This document shows positions 1 to 9,351 of a stretch of DNA of 64,000 nt, piece by piece (position 1 is the first letter of the stretch; the number at the start of each line of letters is the position of its first letter). The stretch spans positions 21,702 through 85,701 of the forward strand of contig NZ_JAAUWT010000021.1 in NCBI RefSeq assembly GCF_014694455.1. Direction: 5' to 3'. Position numbers and translations under genes: made by a program. The DNA comes from Vibrio sp. S9_S30. Lineage in GTDB: Bacteria > Pseudomonadota > Gammaproteobacteria > Enterobacterales > Vibrionaceae. The notes below the pieces were generated by a model that was not told the DNA's origin, made no database searches, and was given only the letters and a program-made list of their open reading frames with translations.

Positions 1-35
1 CATTGCTTATTCTCGGTATTCACGGGGGACGAGAC

Positions 36-70
36 AGAAAAAGCTCCACCAGATGGTGGAGCTTTATTTT
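36..70. terminator. Bidirectional terminator downstream of adhE
   Basis: A perfect hairpin (stem AAAGCTCCACC / GGTGGAGCTTT, three- to four-base loop) has T-rich tracts on both strands. It lies about 50 bases past the adhE stop, so it can end adhE transcription on the minus strand and anything arriving from the left. Confidence 0.8.
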
Positions 71-118
71 TCCCGAAAGGTTATCAAGTGCTAGCGAAAA
101 CCTTTTTCAGTATCTGGC

Positions 119-2842
119 TTACGCTTCCGCTTTTTCTTTCTTTGTTTCTTTCGCTGCTACTTTAGCTTTAGGTGCTGATTTAGTAGCCACTTGGTCTGCT
201 TTCTTCTTGATTACTGTCGTGCCTTCGAACGTTTCACCTTCAATGTATGGCTTACCGTAATATGCAGACAACATCACGTCTTTCAACTCAGAAATCAGAG
301 GGTAACGTGGGTTCGCACCAGTACATTGATCATCGAACGCGTCAACCGCCAGTTCATCAATCTTCGCTAGGAAGTCAGCTTCGTTCACACCTGCTGCTTG
401 GATAGACTTAGGAATGTCCAAGTTATCTTTCAGCTCGTCCAACCAACCTAGAAGGCGCTCGATCTTCTGAGCCGTGCGGTCACCTGGCTGAGTTAGCTCT
501 AGGTGGTCTGCCACTTCTGCGTAACGACGGCGCGCTTGTGGGCGGTCGTACTGAGAGAATGCCGTCTGCTTAGTTGGATTGTCGTTTGCATTGTAACGTA
601 CTACGTTATCAATCAACATTGCGTTAGTCATACCATGAGCAAGGTGGAACTCAGCACCAATCTTGTGTGCCATAGAGTGACAAACACCTAGGAATGCGTT
701 GGCAAACGCGATACCAGCAATCGTTGCCGCATTGTGAACTTTCTCACGAGCAATTGGGTCGTTAGAACCGTTCGCGTAGCTTGATGGTAAGTACTCTTTT
801 AGCATCTTAAGCGCTTGTAGAGCTTGACCATCAGAGTATTCGTTAGCAAGAACCGAGACGTAAGCTTCTAGTGCGTGTACCACCGCATCGTAACCACCAA
901 ATGCACACAGAGACTTAGGCATGTTCATTACTAGGTTCGCATCGATGATAGCCATTTGAGGCGTTAGCTCGTAGTCCGCCAGTGGGTATTTTGCGCCCGT
1001 TTTATCATCTGTAACAACCGCGAATGGTGTCACTTCTGAGCCTGTGCCTGACGTGGTTGGGATACAAACCATTTCGGCTTTTTTACCCATTTTAGGGAAC
1101 TTGTAGATGCGTTTACGGATGTCCATAAAGCGCATTGCAAGGTCTTCAAATGCCGTTTCTGGGTGCTCGTACATTACCCACATGATTTTTGCTGCATCCA
1201 TTGGTGAACCACCACCAAGCGCGATGATGACATCAGGCTGGAAGCTCTTCATTGAGTCTGCGCCTTTTTGTACAGCAGACAATACTGGATCCGCTTCTAC
1301 ATCAAAGAACGTTTGTACTTCCATACCGTTCGCTTTCAGGATGCTGATGGTTTCATCTGCGTAACCGTTATTGAATAGGAAACGGTCTGTTACGATGAAT
1401 GCACGCTTCTTACCTTCAAGGTCGCCAAGTGCTACTGGAAGGCTGCCGCGACGGAAGTAGATAGACTTAGGTAGTTTATGCCACAACATATTCTCAGCTC
1501 GCTTAGCTACAGTTTTCTTATTAATTAAGTGCTTAGGACCTACGTTCTCAGAAATGGAGTTACCACCCCATGAACCACAACCCAATGTCAGTGATGGCGC
1601 AACGTTAAAGTTGTACAAGTCACCAATACCACCGTGAGTCGTTGGGATGTTGATTAAAATACGAGCGGTTTTTAGTTTGTCGCCAAAGTAACGAACACGG
1701 TCTGCGTTCTTATCTTGATCCGTGTACAGACCAGATGTGTGACCAATACCACCGATCTCAACCATCGTTACTGCTTGCGCCACTGCGTCTTCGAAATTAT
1801 CAGCGCGGAATAGACCAAGAGTCGGAGACAATTTCTCATGTGCGAACTCATCGTCGTACGACACTTTACCTAACCCTTCACCAACCAGTACTTTCGTGTC
1901 TGCTGGTACTGTTACGCCTGCCATTTCCGCAATCGCTGATGCAGGTTGACCAACGATCTTCGCGTTTAGGTTGCCTTCGATGAGGAGAACTTTACGTACT
2001 TTTGCGGCTTCATCTTTGCTTAGGACGTAAGCTTTGTGAGAAGCAAAACGCTCTTTCACTTCGTCGTAAACATCATCAACGACGATGGCAGCCTGCTCAG
2101 AAGCACAAACAACACCATTATCGAAAGTCTTAGACATTAGGATTGAAGCGACTGCACGTTTGATATCTGCTGTTTCGTCGATAACGACAGGAACGTTACC
2201 TGCACCAACACCGATGGCTGGTTTACCTGAAGAGTACGCTGCCTTAACCATGCCTGGACCACCAGTAGCAAGGATAAGAGCAATGTCGTCATGCTTCATA
2301 AGCGCATTAGAAAGCTCCACAGAAGGCTGGTCAATCCAACCAATGATGTCTTTTGGAGCACCCGCTGCAACCGCTGCATCGAGAACAAGCTTCGCTGCAT
2401 CATTTGTCGAGTTTTTTGCGCGAGGGTGAGGCGAGAAAATAATTGCGTTGCGAGTCTTCAAAGAAATTAGAGATTTGAAGATTGCGGTCGAAGTTGGGTT
2501 CGTTGTTGGGACAATGCCGCAAATGATGCCGACTGGCTCAGCGATTGTCATGGTACCGAGGCTTTCATCTTCGTCTAGAACACCACATGTTTTTTCATCT
2601 TTATACTTATTGTAGATGTACTCAGAAGCAAAGTGGTTTTTGATAACCTTATCTTCAACAATACCCATACCAGACTCTTCTACCGCTTGCTGCGCAAGAG
2701 GAATACGAGCTTGGTTAGCGGCAAGCGATGCTGCGCGGAAAATTTTGTCTACTTGCTCTTGAGAAAAAGTAGCAAATTCTGCTTGAGCCGCTTTAACACG
2801 TGCGACCATTGCATCAAGTTCAGCCAGATTAGTTACAGGCAT
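119..2842 (-). CDS. adhE: Bifunctional acetaldehyde-CoA / alcohol dehydrogenase AdhE
   Basis: Cytosolic fermentative enzyme that reduces acetyl-CoA to acetaldehyde and then ethanol, re-oxidising two NADH. The 907-residue length fits the two-domain family. The N-terminal half is a CoA-acylating aldehyde dehydrogenase with the catalytic Cys at residue 246 (motif GVVCASEQ). The C-terminal half, from about residue 450, is an iron-dependent alcohol dehydrogenase with the GGGSPMDAAK nucleotide motif and the metal-binding His-rich segment GVCHSMAHKIGAEFHLAHG. The extreme C-terminus is a Lys/Ala/Glu-rich tail. The ATG is preceded by a good ribosome site (TAGGAGATTCATT). The gene is monocistronic, with a terminator behind it and an 800-base upstream region. 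Family members form filaments called spirosomes; that is known of the family, not visible here. Confidence 0.97.
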   Translation of the reverse strand: MPVTNLAELDAMVARVKAAQAEFATFSQEQVDKIFRAASLAANQARIPLAQQAVEESGMGIVEDKVIKNHFASEYIYNKYKDEKTCGVLDEDESLGTMTIAEPVGIICGIVPTTNPTSTAIFKSLISLKTRNAIIFSPHPRAKNSTNDAAKLVLDAAVAAGAPKDIIGWIDQPSVELSNALMKHDDIALILATGGPGMVKAAYSSGKPAIGVGAGNVPVVIDETADIKRAVASILMSKTFDNGVVCASEQAAIVVDDVYDEVKERFASHKAYVLSKDEAAKVRKVLLIEGNLNAKIVGQPASAIAEMAGVTVPADTKVLVGEGLGKVSYDDEFAHEKLSPTLGLFRADNFEDAVAQAVTMVEIGGIGHTSGLYTDQDKNADRVRYFGDKLKTARILINIPTTHGGIGDLYNFNVAPSLTLGCGSWGGNSISENVGPKHLINKKTVAKRAENMLWHKLPKSIYFRRGSLPVALGDLEGKKRAFIVTDRFLFNNGYADETISILKANGMEVQTFFDVEADPVLSAVQKGADSMKSFQPDVIIALGGGSPMDAAKIMWVMYEHPETAFEDLAMRFMDIRKRIYKFPKMGKKAEMVCIPTTSGTGSEVTPFAVVTDDKTGAKYPLADYELTPQMAIIDANLVMNMPKSLCAFGGYDAVVHALEAYVSVLANEYSDGQALQALKMLKEYLPSSYANGSNDPIAREKVHNAATIAGIAFANAFLGVCHSMAHKIGAEFHLAHGMTNAMLIDNVVRYNANDNPTKQTAFSQYDRPQARRRYAEVADHLELTQPGDRTAQKIERLLGWLDELKDNLDIPKSIQAAGVNEADFLAKIDELAVDAFDDQCTGANPRYPLISELKDVMLSAYYGKPYIEGETFEGTTVIKKKADQVATKSAPKAKVAAKETKKEKAEA

Positions 2843-3652
2843 AATGAATCTCCTAAAATAGAAAAATATTAAAAACTTTTTATTAAGGTTGCGACCTTAC
2901 GCTTTGAGCATTTCGTCAATCACTTATCGAACCACAGTCTTAGTAAATTGCTTTCAGGACTGAGTATAATATTTCATAGTATGAAATAAATTGACTCAGA
3001 TCAGTTATGAAAAACTAAATACCACTTACTGGGATACACAAAAGCAAATCAACATTAACCTTATGATTTTATTAAAAATTAATTAGAAATAACAATATGG
3101 TCAAAAAAGAATCAACTAAATAAATAAATTTTTAATACAACATCATTTTGTAATAAATTTTCATTTATGGAACAGAATACATCCGTTCCACATTTTGATC
3201 ACAACTGGTTACTCACCATGCAACCGTTTCAAATAAATGAGTACGGCACGCTTTTTAACAATTTGTCATACTCTTACAAAACACCTTTCATTTCTACTCA
3301 TTTCACATCTTGTAACACATTCATTACCGCATGCTAGTAACGGGGAATACTCACTCAACATGCAGAGCAAATCGTTGAAATTCACCTCATTACCAGAAGA
3401 TAATAACCCTATATTTTAAAGACCTTTTGGAGCACGTTTACATCACCTCGGATGTGCCCTTGTCTAACGAGATCTTTGAGGGGAAACCAGTCTAGCGAGT
3501 TGAACATATGTCGACGTACCTTACGTATTCAGCCTAATTTACGCCTTCAGACTATTAGCTCAAATACACTTCCGCTTTAACCCAACGTTTGCCTTGTACG
3601 GGGACTTTTTATCTCCCCAAATTCGGTTAAGATACTTAGCAAGGATTCCAAA
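2843..3652. other. Long A+T-rich intergenic region upstream of adhE and the K+ channel gene
   Basis: About 800 bases between two divergent genes. It contains the adhE promoter region, but no unambiguous promoter hexamers were identified. A 60-codon open frame at 3237-3419 has no good ribosome site and no recognisable sequence, so it is not called. Around 3600-3620 there is a short GGGGA/TCCCC hairpin just before the channel gene. The length suggests complex control of adhE, or a small RNA or peptide that cannot be proved from sequence alone. Confidence 0.5.
2991..3004. promoter_or_regulatory. Possible FNR-like site upstream of adhE
   Basis: The sequence TTGACTCAGATCAG matches the FNR consensus TTGAT-N4-ATCAA at 8 of 10 defined positions. 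It lies about 150 bases upstream of adhE, a gene often controlled by oxygen in relatives. A single degenerate match in an A+T-rich region can occur by chance. Confidence 0.3.
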
Positions 3653-4543
3653 TTGATATTCAACATGTCACAACACGTTCTAAAACATCACCTTTACGTC
3701 ATTATTTTCGGCACTCACACCACTGCTGGTAGAATATTCGACATAACGCTTATCATTGCAATTTTGGCATCATTGACCGTTTTAGTGATTGACTCAACAC
3801 TGCCTGCAGGAAGTACATGGTCCACAAGGCTGCTTTATGCAGAGTATGCCTTTACAGCCTTATTCACCGTTGAGTATCTTCTTCGGCTCTACTGCTCGCC
3901 GAAACCTAGCGCATACGCTAAGAGCTTTTATGGGGTCATTGATCTACTAGCCATTTTACCTACTTACTTTGTGCTGATTTTCCCTTCTGCATCTTTCATT
4001 GCAGTTATTCGATTACTCCGTGTAATGCGCATCTTCAGAATTCTAAAGTTGGTTCGTTACCTTCAAGATTCAAATTTACTCCTTCGCTCGCTGTTGATGT
4101 CGCGTAGGAAAATTCTGATTTTTTTCAGTACCGTCGCTATATTAGTGACGATTTTTGGCTCACTGATCTTCGTGATAGAAGGTCCCCATAATGGCTTTAC
4201 CAGCATTCCGCAGAGTATTTATTGGGCCATCGTCACCATAACCACCGTTGGGTATGGTGATCTCGTTCCTCAAACCTCTATTGGGAAAGCCATTGCATCA
4301 CTGACGATGCTGTTGGGGTATTCTATTTTGGCAGTGCCAACAGGGATTATTACAGCGGAACTCAGCCATGAAATGAATGCACACCGAAACTTAGTGAAGT
4401 GCCCTAACTGTTCAAGCAATGGGCATGAATCGGATGCACGCTACTGTAAGCATTGTGGGGGAGAATTAGCATCACCAGACGCGAGAGTTGTACCGGTTGA
4501 CATGCATGAATCAGAAAAAACGAAAGTCAGCAGCCACGAGTAA
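3653..4543 (+). CDS. Voltage-gated potassium channel (six-transmembrane, Kv-like) with C-terminal zinc ribbon
   Basis: Inner-membrane ion channel. Transmembrane segments are visible at roughly 27-48, 62-80, 95-112 and 155-175. An S4-like arginine ladder lies at about 120-136 (RLLRVMRIFRILKLVR). The pore helix and K+ selectivity filter TTVGYGD are at 198-203, followed by S6. After S6 a short cytosolic tail holds two CxxC pairs (CPNC at 250-253, CKHC at 265-268), which looks like a zinc ribbon and is unusual for this family. The start is taken as TTG at 3653 because AAGGA lies about 7 bases upstream; an in-frame ATG at 3665 is an alternative. The 3' end overlaps the convergent pseudopilin gene by 17 bases. 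Confidence 0.88.
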   Translation: MIFNMSQHVLKHHLYVIIFGTHTTAGRIFDITLIIAILASLTVLVIDSTLPAGSTWSTRLLYAEYAFTALFTVEYLLRLYCSPKPSAYAKSFYGVIDLLAILPTYFVLIFPSASFIAVIRLLRVMRIFRILKLVRYLQDSNLLLRSLLMSRRKILIFFSTVAILVTIFGSLIFVIEGPHNGFTSIPQSIYWAIVTITTVGYGDLVPQTSIGKAIASLTMLLGYSILAVPTGIITAELSHEMNAHRNLVKCPNCSSNGHESDARYCKHCGGELASPDARVVPVDMHESEKTKVSSHE

Positions 4544-5036
4544 CGCTTTCAACGATGAAGCGGTCGCCTGAATACATTGGTGCGGTATATTTTATGTAGC
4601 ACTGAGTTTCTAAAATACCACTTCGGCTCGGGTGTTTGACCCACTCAGAACGAGTCAGCAACCACGAATCTTTTCGATTTGCTTGAGCGGCATAGTGCGC
4701 AACCCAAACCCAAGGTTTATCGGTATGACGGTATCCCATATCAATATCGACAAAATTCGCCAAACCACCAATCCTAACACTCGGGTAGCCAAATTGAAGT
4801 TGACCTAATCCTTGTAGCATGCCGAACTCATCATGCTCCACGCCCTCTTCAATCGCTTGAATCTTAGCGACTTCGGCGGCGTGTGTAATCTTGCTTGCCA
4901 ATCCCTCAACGAGGGCTTGATTGTATTCGGTTTGCATACTGAAAAACTTAGGTGCAGCGGTGACTGCCATTAGTGAGAATACCGTCATTCCCATTAGCCC
5001 TTCAAGCATTGAAAACCCATCATTCAGCCTAAGCAT
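4527..5036 (-). CDS. Orphan type IV pilin-like (pseudopilin) protein
   Basis: A 169-residue protein with a class III signal: short basic leader, then G-FSMLE and a hydrophobic helix (residues 7-30). This is the prepilin peptidase cleavage and N-methylation signature, with Glu at mature position 5. The rest is a globular domain with two cysteines near the C-terminus (QCYIKY and the terminal TRGC) that could form a disulfide loop. It could be a minor pilin or MSHA-like pseudopilin of a type IV pilus or type II secretion system. No pilus assembly genes are nearby, so its partner machine must be elsewhere. A good ribosome site (AAGGAAAGGCA) precedes the ATG. It is convergent with, and overlaps, the K+ channel gene. 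Confidence 0.8.
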   Translation of the reverse strand: MLRLNDGFSMLEGLMGMTVFSLMAVTAAPKFFSMQTEYNQALVEGLASKITHAAEVAKIQAIEEGVEHDEFGMLQGLGQLQFGYPSVRIGGLANFVDIDMGYRHTDKPWVWVAHYAAQANRKDSWLLTRSEWVKHPSRSGILETQCYIKYTAPMYSGDRFIVESVTRGC

Positions 5037-5201
5037 TGCCTTTCCTTCAACTTACAACTGGTAGTCTATTACTATGAGTATAGTTGGATGTCAAAAATTG
5101 CCAGTCAGAAGTACGTAAATGCTAGGAAATAATTAGGACATAGCCTGAATGCACATTTAGAAAAAATGGAAAGGGATTAAGTCAAATTGACAGTAAACAA
5201 A

Positions 5202-5226
5202 AAGCGCCTCTGAATCAGAAGCGCTT
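5202..5226 (-). terminator. Terminator downstream of asd
   Basis: Hairpin AAGCGCCTCTGA / TCAGAAGCGCTT (one mismatch). On the minus strand the stem is followed by a run of five T residues. It lies about 28 bases after the asd stop codon. Confidence 0.75.
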
Positions 5227-5253
5227 ACTAATAGATCTATGTGGTTGAAAATA

Positions 5254-6366
5254 TTACTTCTCAGACAAAATAATTCTTAACGTTCTACGTAACGGTTCCG
5301 CTGCTCCCCAAAGTAGCTGATCCCCCACAGTGAAGGCATTAAGAAATTCGTCTCCCATCGACATTTTACGTAAACGACCTACAGGAACAGATAACGTGCC
5401 CGTCACTTTAGCTGGCGTCAGTTCCTGCGCAGTAACATCGCGATCATTCGGAACCACTTTCACCCAGTCATTATGGGTTGCGATCATTTCTTCAATCTCA
5501 TCCATCGGGATGTTTTGTTTTAGTTTGATGGTGAGCGCCTGAGCATGACAACGCATTGCACCAATACGAACGCATGTGCCATCAATAGGAATGGGTGAGC
5601 TTTGAAAGCCAAGGATTTTGTTTGCTTCAACACCCGCTTTCCATTCTTCTTTACTCTGACCGTTATCGCGTTTCACATCGATCCAAGGAATCAAAGAACC
5701 CGCAAGAGGTACACCAAATTGATCTGTTGGGAAGGAAGAAGCTCTCAGTGTTTCTGCCACTTTTTTATCAATATCGAGAATAGAGCTCGCTGGATTGGCA
5801 AGTTCCGTACTAACAGAATCGTTGATCACGCCCATTTGAGAAATAAGCTCTCGCATGTTCTGTGCGCCGGCACCCGATGCAGCTTGATACGTCATTGCGC
5901 TCATCCACTCAACATGGCCTTTTTCGTAAAGCCCACCCAGTGCCATAAGCATCAAACTAACCGTACAGTTACCACCCACAAACGTGTTTGTACCAGCATG
6001 AATACCTTGCTGAATTTGCGCTAGGTTAACTGGATCTAGTGTAATAATGGAGTCTTCAGCCATACGCAGTGTCGACGCTGCATCGATCCAATAGCCTTTC
6101 CAACCAGCCTGACGCAATGCTGGGTATACTTTCTCTGTATAGCTGCCGCCTTGACAAGTGATAACAGCATCAAGCTGTTTCAGGCTTTCAATATCAAACG
6201 CATCTTGAAGAACACCTGCCTCTTTACCAAAGTTTGGGGCTGGAATACCAACCTGTGAGGTGCTGTAAAAAACGGGCTCAATGACATCAAAGTCTTTCTC
6301 TTCGACCATTCGCTGCATCAAAACCGAACCGACCATACCACGCCAGCCTACAAGACCTACTCTCAT
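5254..6366 (-). CDS. asd: Aspartate-semialdehyde dehydrogenase
   Basis: Cytosolic NADPH-dependent enzyme that converts L-4-aspartyl phosphate to aspartate semialdehyde, the branch-point step for lysine, diaminopimelate, threonine and methionine. The 370 residues match the gammaproteobacterial Asd type. The N-terminal nucleotide-binding motif is VGLVGWRGMVGSVL. The active-site cysteine is Cys134 in GGNCTVSLML. The substrate-binding and catalytic histidine lies in RIGAMRCHAQ at about residue 273. The start has a ribosome site (GGAGCG) and the gene is followed by its own terminator. It stands alone rather than in an amino-acid operon. Confidence 0.96.
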   Translation of the reverse strand: MRVGLVGWRGMVGSVLMQRMVEEKDFDVIEPVFYSTSQVGIPAPNFGKEAGVLQDAFDIESLKQLDAVITCQGGSYTEKVYPALRQAGWKGYWIDAASTLRMAEDSIITLDPVNLAQIQQGIHAGTNTFVGGNCTVSLMLMALGGLYEKGHVEWMSAMTYQAASGAGAQNMRELISQMGVINDSVSTELANPASSILDIDKKVAETLRASSFPTDQFGVPLAGSLIPWIDVKRDNGQSKEEWKAGVEANKILGFQSSPIPIDGTCVRIGAMRCHAQALTIKLKQNIPMDEIEEMIATHNDWVKVVPNDRDVTAQELTPAKVTGTLSVPVGRLRKMSMGDEFLNAFTVGDQLLWGAAEPLRRTLRIILSEK

Positions 6367-6602
6367 TGTTTACGCTCCATGTCTCTTTTAAACAAACTCC
6401 CCCATCTATAAGATTTTTGAGACATGAAAACAAGCCTTTTCACCCTAAATGAATAAAAAAGCCGTGAAACAAGGGAAATTAGTGATTTTTGGAATTGTAC
6501 AGGTAGCCATGATTCAAGAAAGATTGTGTATGCAGATTGAAAGAAATCGATTCTAAACAAAACACCATAGCGACTTCATTGCGTGTATTCCTAAGCAAGG
6601 AT

Positions 6603-7943
6603 CTAAGCTGTACTCACCGTTCCCAAGTAAGACTCGACATCATCAACGGTACGCTTTAAACACTGTTCAAGCTCTAACATTGATTGTTCTGATGGGAGAG
6701 AGCCTTCTTTCAAGCCCATCTCTATTTCGGTACAAATACTTTTAAGCCTCGAGGCACCTAAATTGCCCGCGACACCTTTCAGGCTATGCACGATACGATG
6801 CGCCTGATTTTTTTCTTTTTTCAGCGCTTCTTTCAACTTATTGGCGTCATCACTATGGTCTTGCAAAAATACATTCAGAACGATCAAAACAGAGTCTTCA
6901 TCCTGATCAAAGGTTTCGAGCATCATACCTGGGTCAAAAGCGCTCGGGAGAGCAGCATTTGAAAAATTCACGGTATCTTTTTCGTGACTTCGGCTCTTAC
7001 TTTCAACAGGTGGAACAAAAGACACATGAGCACTTGGTTTTTGGGAACCTAAATCTTGGACGCGTCTAGCACGGCCTCTTTCGTCAACGACAACATGAGT
7101 CGATGACATCGTCTCTTTCTCTTTAGGGGCGTTGAGCTCATCTATAGGCGCTTTCGAATCCGATGCTTTTGAACGCCCAATGAACGCAAACCAAGAGAGA
7201 GAGAAAATCAGCAAACCACTCAAAAAAAGTGTGAGTGTGAGAATCCTTTTTTCTGATGTTTTAAAGCCAAATCTAACTGCATCAATCTCTCTCACAACCG
7301 AATGCTTGATGATTTCTTCCGTGACATAACTGAGTTGAGCGTGTTCAGCCAAAATAATGGAGGATTGAGAAAGTAAAGATTGAATCTGTTTCTTATGTGC
7401 TACGTCATATTGCTCAGATCGGAGCATTATTGATTCGAGCGTCATAAAGTTGGGAGGGTTAAGATTGGCATCGGCATAAAATGAGCTAAACATGTACGCC
7501 CCTAGCTCATTGTATAGAGAAACCAACCCTTCCGGCGTGCCTTCACTACTTTTAGCCTTGAGGATTTGCTCCGAAAGCCCTCGAATATTCATAGCAACGT
7601 TCAAGTAATTTTCAGCTCGCTCTACAAACCGCTTAGTCAGATAAACCAATTGCGCCGTTTCTGGGCTCCAAAAGCCCATAGGACTCGCTGACTCAATCTG
7701 AATAGCAGCGGATTTAACGAGTTCAAGATTAAGCGACATTTGCTCAATATGTTGAGCCCGAATAGGGTCTGGAAAAGACAAGGCGTATCGAAACTCTTCC
7801 ATCCGACTAGACAGCAAATCGATAGATTCCGCATCCTGACGCAACTGACTGAATTGAATGTAAAAGACGGTAGAGAAAACGCCCCAAATAGATAGGACAG
7901 AAAAAATGAGAACCTTGATGTTTTTTTTGCTACTTTCATCCAT
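6603..7943 (-). CDS. Membrane-anchored histidine phosphotransfer (Hpt) protein
   Basis: A 446-residue protein with a transmembrane helix at about 10-30, a mostly helical periplasmic domain of about 200 residues, and a second transmembrane helix at about 232-254. A Ser/Pro-rich charged cytosolic linker follows, then a C-terminal Hpt domain of about 95 residues. The phosphoacceptor is His386 in the HSLKGVAGNLG motif. It has no kinase or receiver domain, so it would need a partner hybrid kinase or response regulator. The topology (periplasmic sensor, HPt output) suggests a signal-responsive node of a phosphorelay. It is transcribed the same way as yejK but separated by about 80 bases. No cognate regulator lies next to it. 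Confidence 0.85.
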   Translation of the reverse strand: MDESSKKNIKVLIFSVLSIWGVFSTVFYIQFSQLRQDAESIDLLSSRMEEFRYALSFPDPIRAQHIEQMSLNLELVKSAAIQIESASPMGFWSPETAQLVYLTKRFVERAENYLNVAMNIRGLSEQILKAKSSEGTPEGLVSLYNELGAYMFSSFYADANLNPPNFMTLESIMLRSEQYDVAHKKQIQSLLSQSSIILAEHAQLSYVTEEIIKHSVVREIDAVRFGFKTSEKRILTLTLFLSGLLIFSLSWFAFIGRSKASDSKAPIDELNAPKEKETMSSTHVVVDERGRARRVQDLGSQKPSAHVSFVPPVESKSRSHEKDTVNFSNAALPSAFDPGMMLETFDQDEDSVLIVLNVFLQDHSDDANKLKEALKKEKNQAHRIVHSLKGVAGNLGASRLKSICTEIEMGLKEGSLPSEQSMLELEQCLKRTVDDVESYLGTVSTA

Positions 7944-8026
7944 AAAATAGCTCTTTAGACTACGTTGGTTTATTCAAGTTGGTTTATTCAATTAAGGTGG
8001 CCCACAACCACCTTACCTGTGCAAAG

Positions 8027-9028
8027 CTACGAACGGCGTGTTAACTGATCTCGCAAATTAGGTGGCGTCCCTTTTAGCGTCAGTGTATCTGTTTCCGGAT
8101 CGTAAAAAATACGTTCACCTAACAACAAACTATCAAACTGAATGGAAACGCCGCCACCTGCCCCAACAAACTTCGTTAACTTTCGCACGGCTGAACGATC
8201 GCCAGGAAAACTTTCTTCAAGATCATAACCTTGCTCTTGAGTGTAGTCTAAGAAACTGGTTCCATCATTACTCGTTGGCAATTCGTCAGATAGCTCACGA
8301 ATTTCGACTTCATCACCCGATTTAATCTGTTCATTACAGTAATCGAAAACTTGCTTGCGATATTGAATCGCTTCTTCTTTTTCAAGTTTTGAGTCGGAGC
8401 AAAAATCCTCTACCGCCTGCATTAGAACCTGATTCTGCACCTTGGTATCAAGCCCCACCTCAGCTTGGAGGAAATCTAAGAAGAAATCCGATACTTTACG
8501 CCCTACTCGACCCTTAATAAACGTCAGGTATCGGTTGGACTCTTTATCTGTGGCGTAAGTAGATAGGTCTATTCTTGCCGCAATATCCATTTTGCTTATA
8601 TCGAGATAATCGGTTGCGCTGATTTCTAGCCCTTCTGTCACTTTCAAGCTTTCATTGGATGGAAGTAAACCGACAAACAAATATTCGGTAGCCAGTGATT
8701 GATACTCTGCAAAAACCAAAATGCCTTCGTCCGCAAATGGGTACTTTGACAGTTCTTCTTTCAACCTTGTAGCACTTATCTGAGAAAAATCGTAAAAGCT
8801 CTTCTCACCTTGGCGAAGTTCTTGCAGCCATGATTTAAAATCACTGTCTGATTTAAACGTACCAAAGCCTTTGCTGGCTTTGCTGTTAAAAACGCGATGC
8901 AGTTCGGCAACAAGGCTTTCCGATGAACCTTCATTAGGAAGCGACTCTTGACGAAAATTAACGGTCAATTCTTCTTGCTCATTTCTAACCAGCTTATGAA
9001 GGATGACGTTTGAAAGATGCAAACTCAT
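8027..9028 (-). CDS. yejK: Nucleoid-associated protein YejK (NdpA family)
   Basis: Member of the NdpA family, nucleoid-associated proteins of gammaproteobacteria with no known enzyme activity. The start at 9028 gives MSLHLSNVILHKL and 333 residues, matching the usual family length and N-terminus; an upstream GTG/ATG at 9097 would add 23 residues the family lacks. Diagnostic segments include AELHRVFN, KYPFADEG, YLTFIKGRVGRKVSDFF, YELEESFPGDRS-like and the C-terminal GERIFYDPETDTLTLKGTPPNLRDQL. It is divergent from yejL with about 80 bases between them, the usual arrangement in relatives. Confidence 0.93.
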   Translation of the reverse strand: MSLHLSNVILHKLVRNEQEELTVNFRQESLPNEGSSESLVAELHRVFNSKASKGFGTFKSDSDFKSWLQELRQGEKSFYDFSQISATRLKEELSKYPFADEGILVFAEYQSLATEYLFVGLLPSNESLKVTEGLEISATDYLDISKMDIAARIDLSTYATDKESNRYLTFIKGRVGRKVSDFFLDFLQAEVGLDTKVQNQVLMQAVEDFCSDSKLEKEEAIQYRKQVFDYCNEQIKSGDEVEIRELSDELPTSNDGTSFLDYTQEQGYDLEESFPGDRSAVRKLTKFVGAGGGVSIQFDSLLLGERIFYDPETDTLTLKGTPPNLRDQLTRRS

Positions 9029-9110
9029 AATATTTTGTTGTGTTCTAGTTTCAGTTGAGAGGGAGAGTAGGTTATCATAAGCCGCTTTTACTATCATTAT
9101 CAGAGTCTAT

Positions 9111-9338
9111 ATGCCGATTACATCTAAATACAGCGACGAACAAGTTGAATCTATCTTGGCAGAGATTGCAGCCGTACTTGACAAAAACGGGGCAAATACA
9201 GAGCTTTCATTGATGATTGCAGGAAATATCGCAACGAATGTCTTAAATCAAAACGTTCCTGCTTCACAACGTAAGGTAATTGCTGAAAAATTCGCTCAAG
9301 CACTTATCTCATCCGTCAATGGCGATGCCACTCAATAA
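9111..9338 (+). CDS. yejL: DUF1414 protein YejL
   Basis: A 75-residue protein of the conserved YejL/DUF1414 family, whose function is not established. The sequence opens MPITSKYSDEQVE and is predicted all-helical. It is followed after 13 bases by yejM in the same direction, so the two are probably co-transcribed. In relatives it sits between yejK and yejM exactly as here, which supports the call despite the short length. Confidence 0.92.
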   Translation: MPITSKYSDEQVESILAEIAAVLDKNGANTELSLMIAGNIATNVLNQNVPASQRKVIAEKFAQALISSVNGDATQ

Positions 9339-9351
9339 GACTGATATATAA

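Noticed and set aside
3237..3419. 60-codon frame upstream of the K+ channel gene
   Set aside because: No good ribosome site, no recognisable motif and atypical composition; likely chance in A+T-rich DNA.
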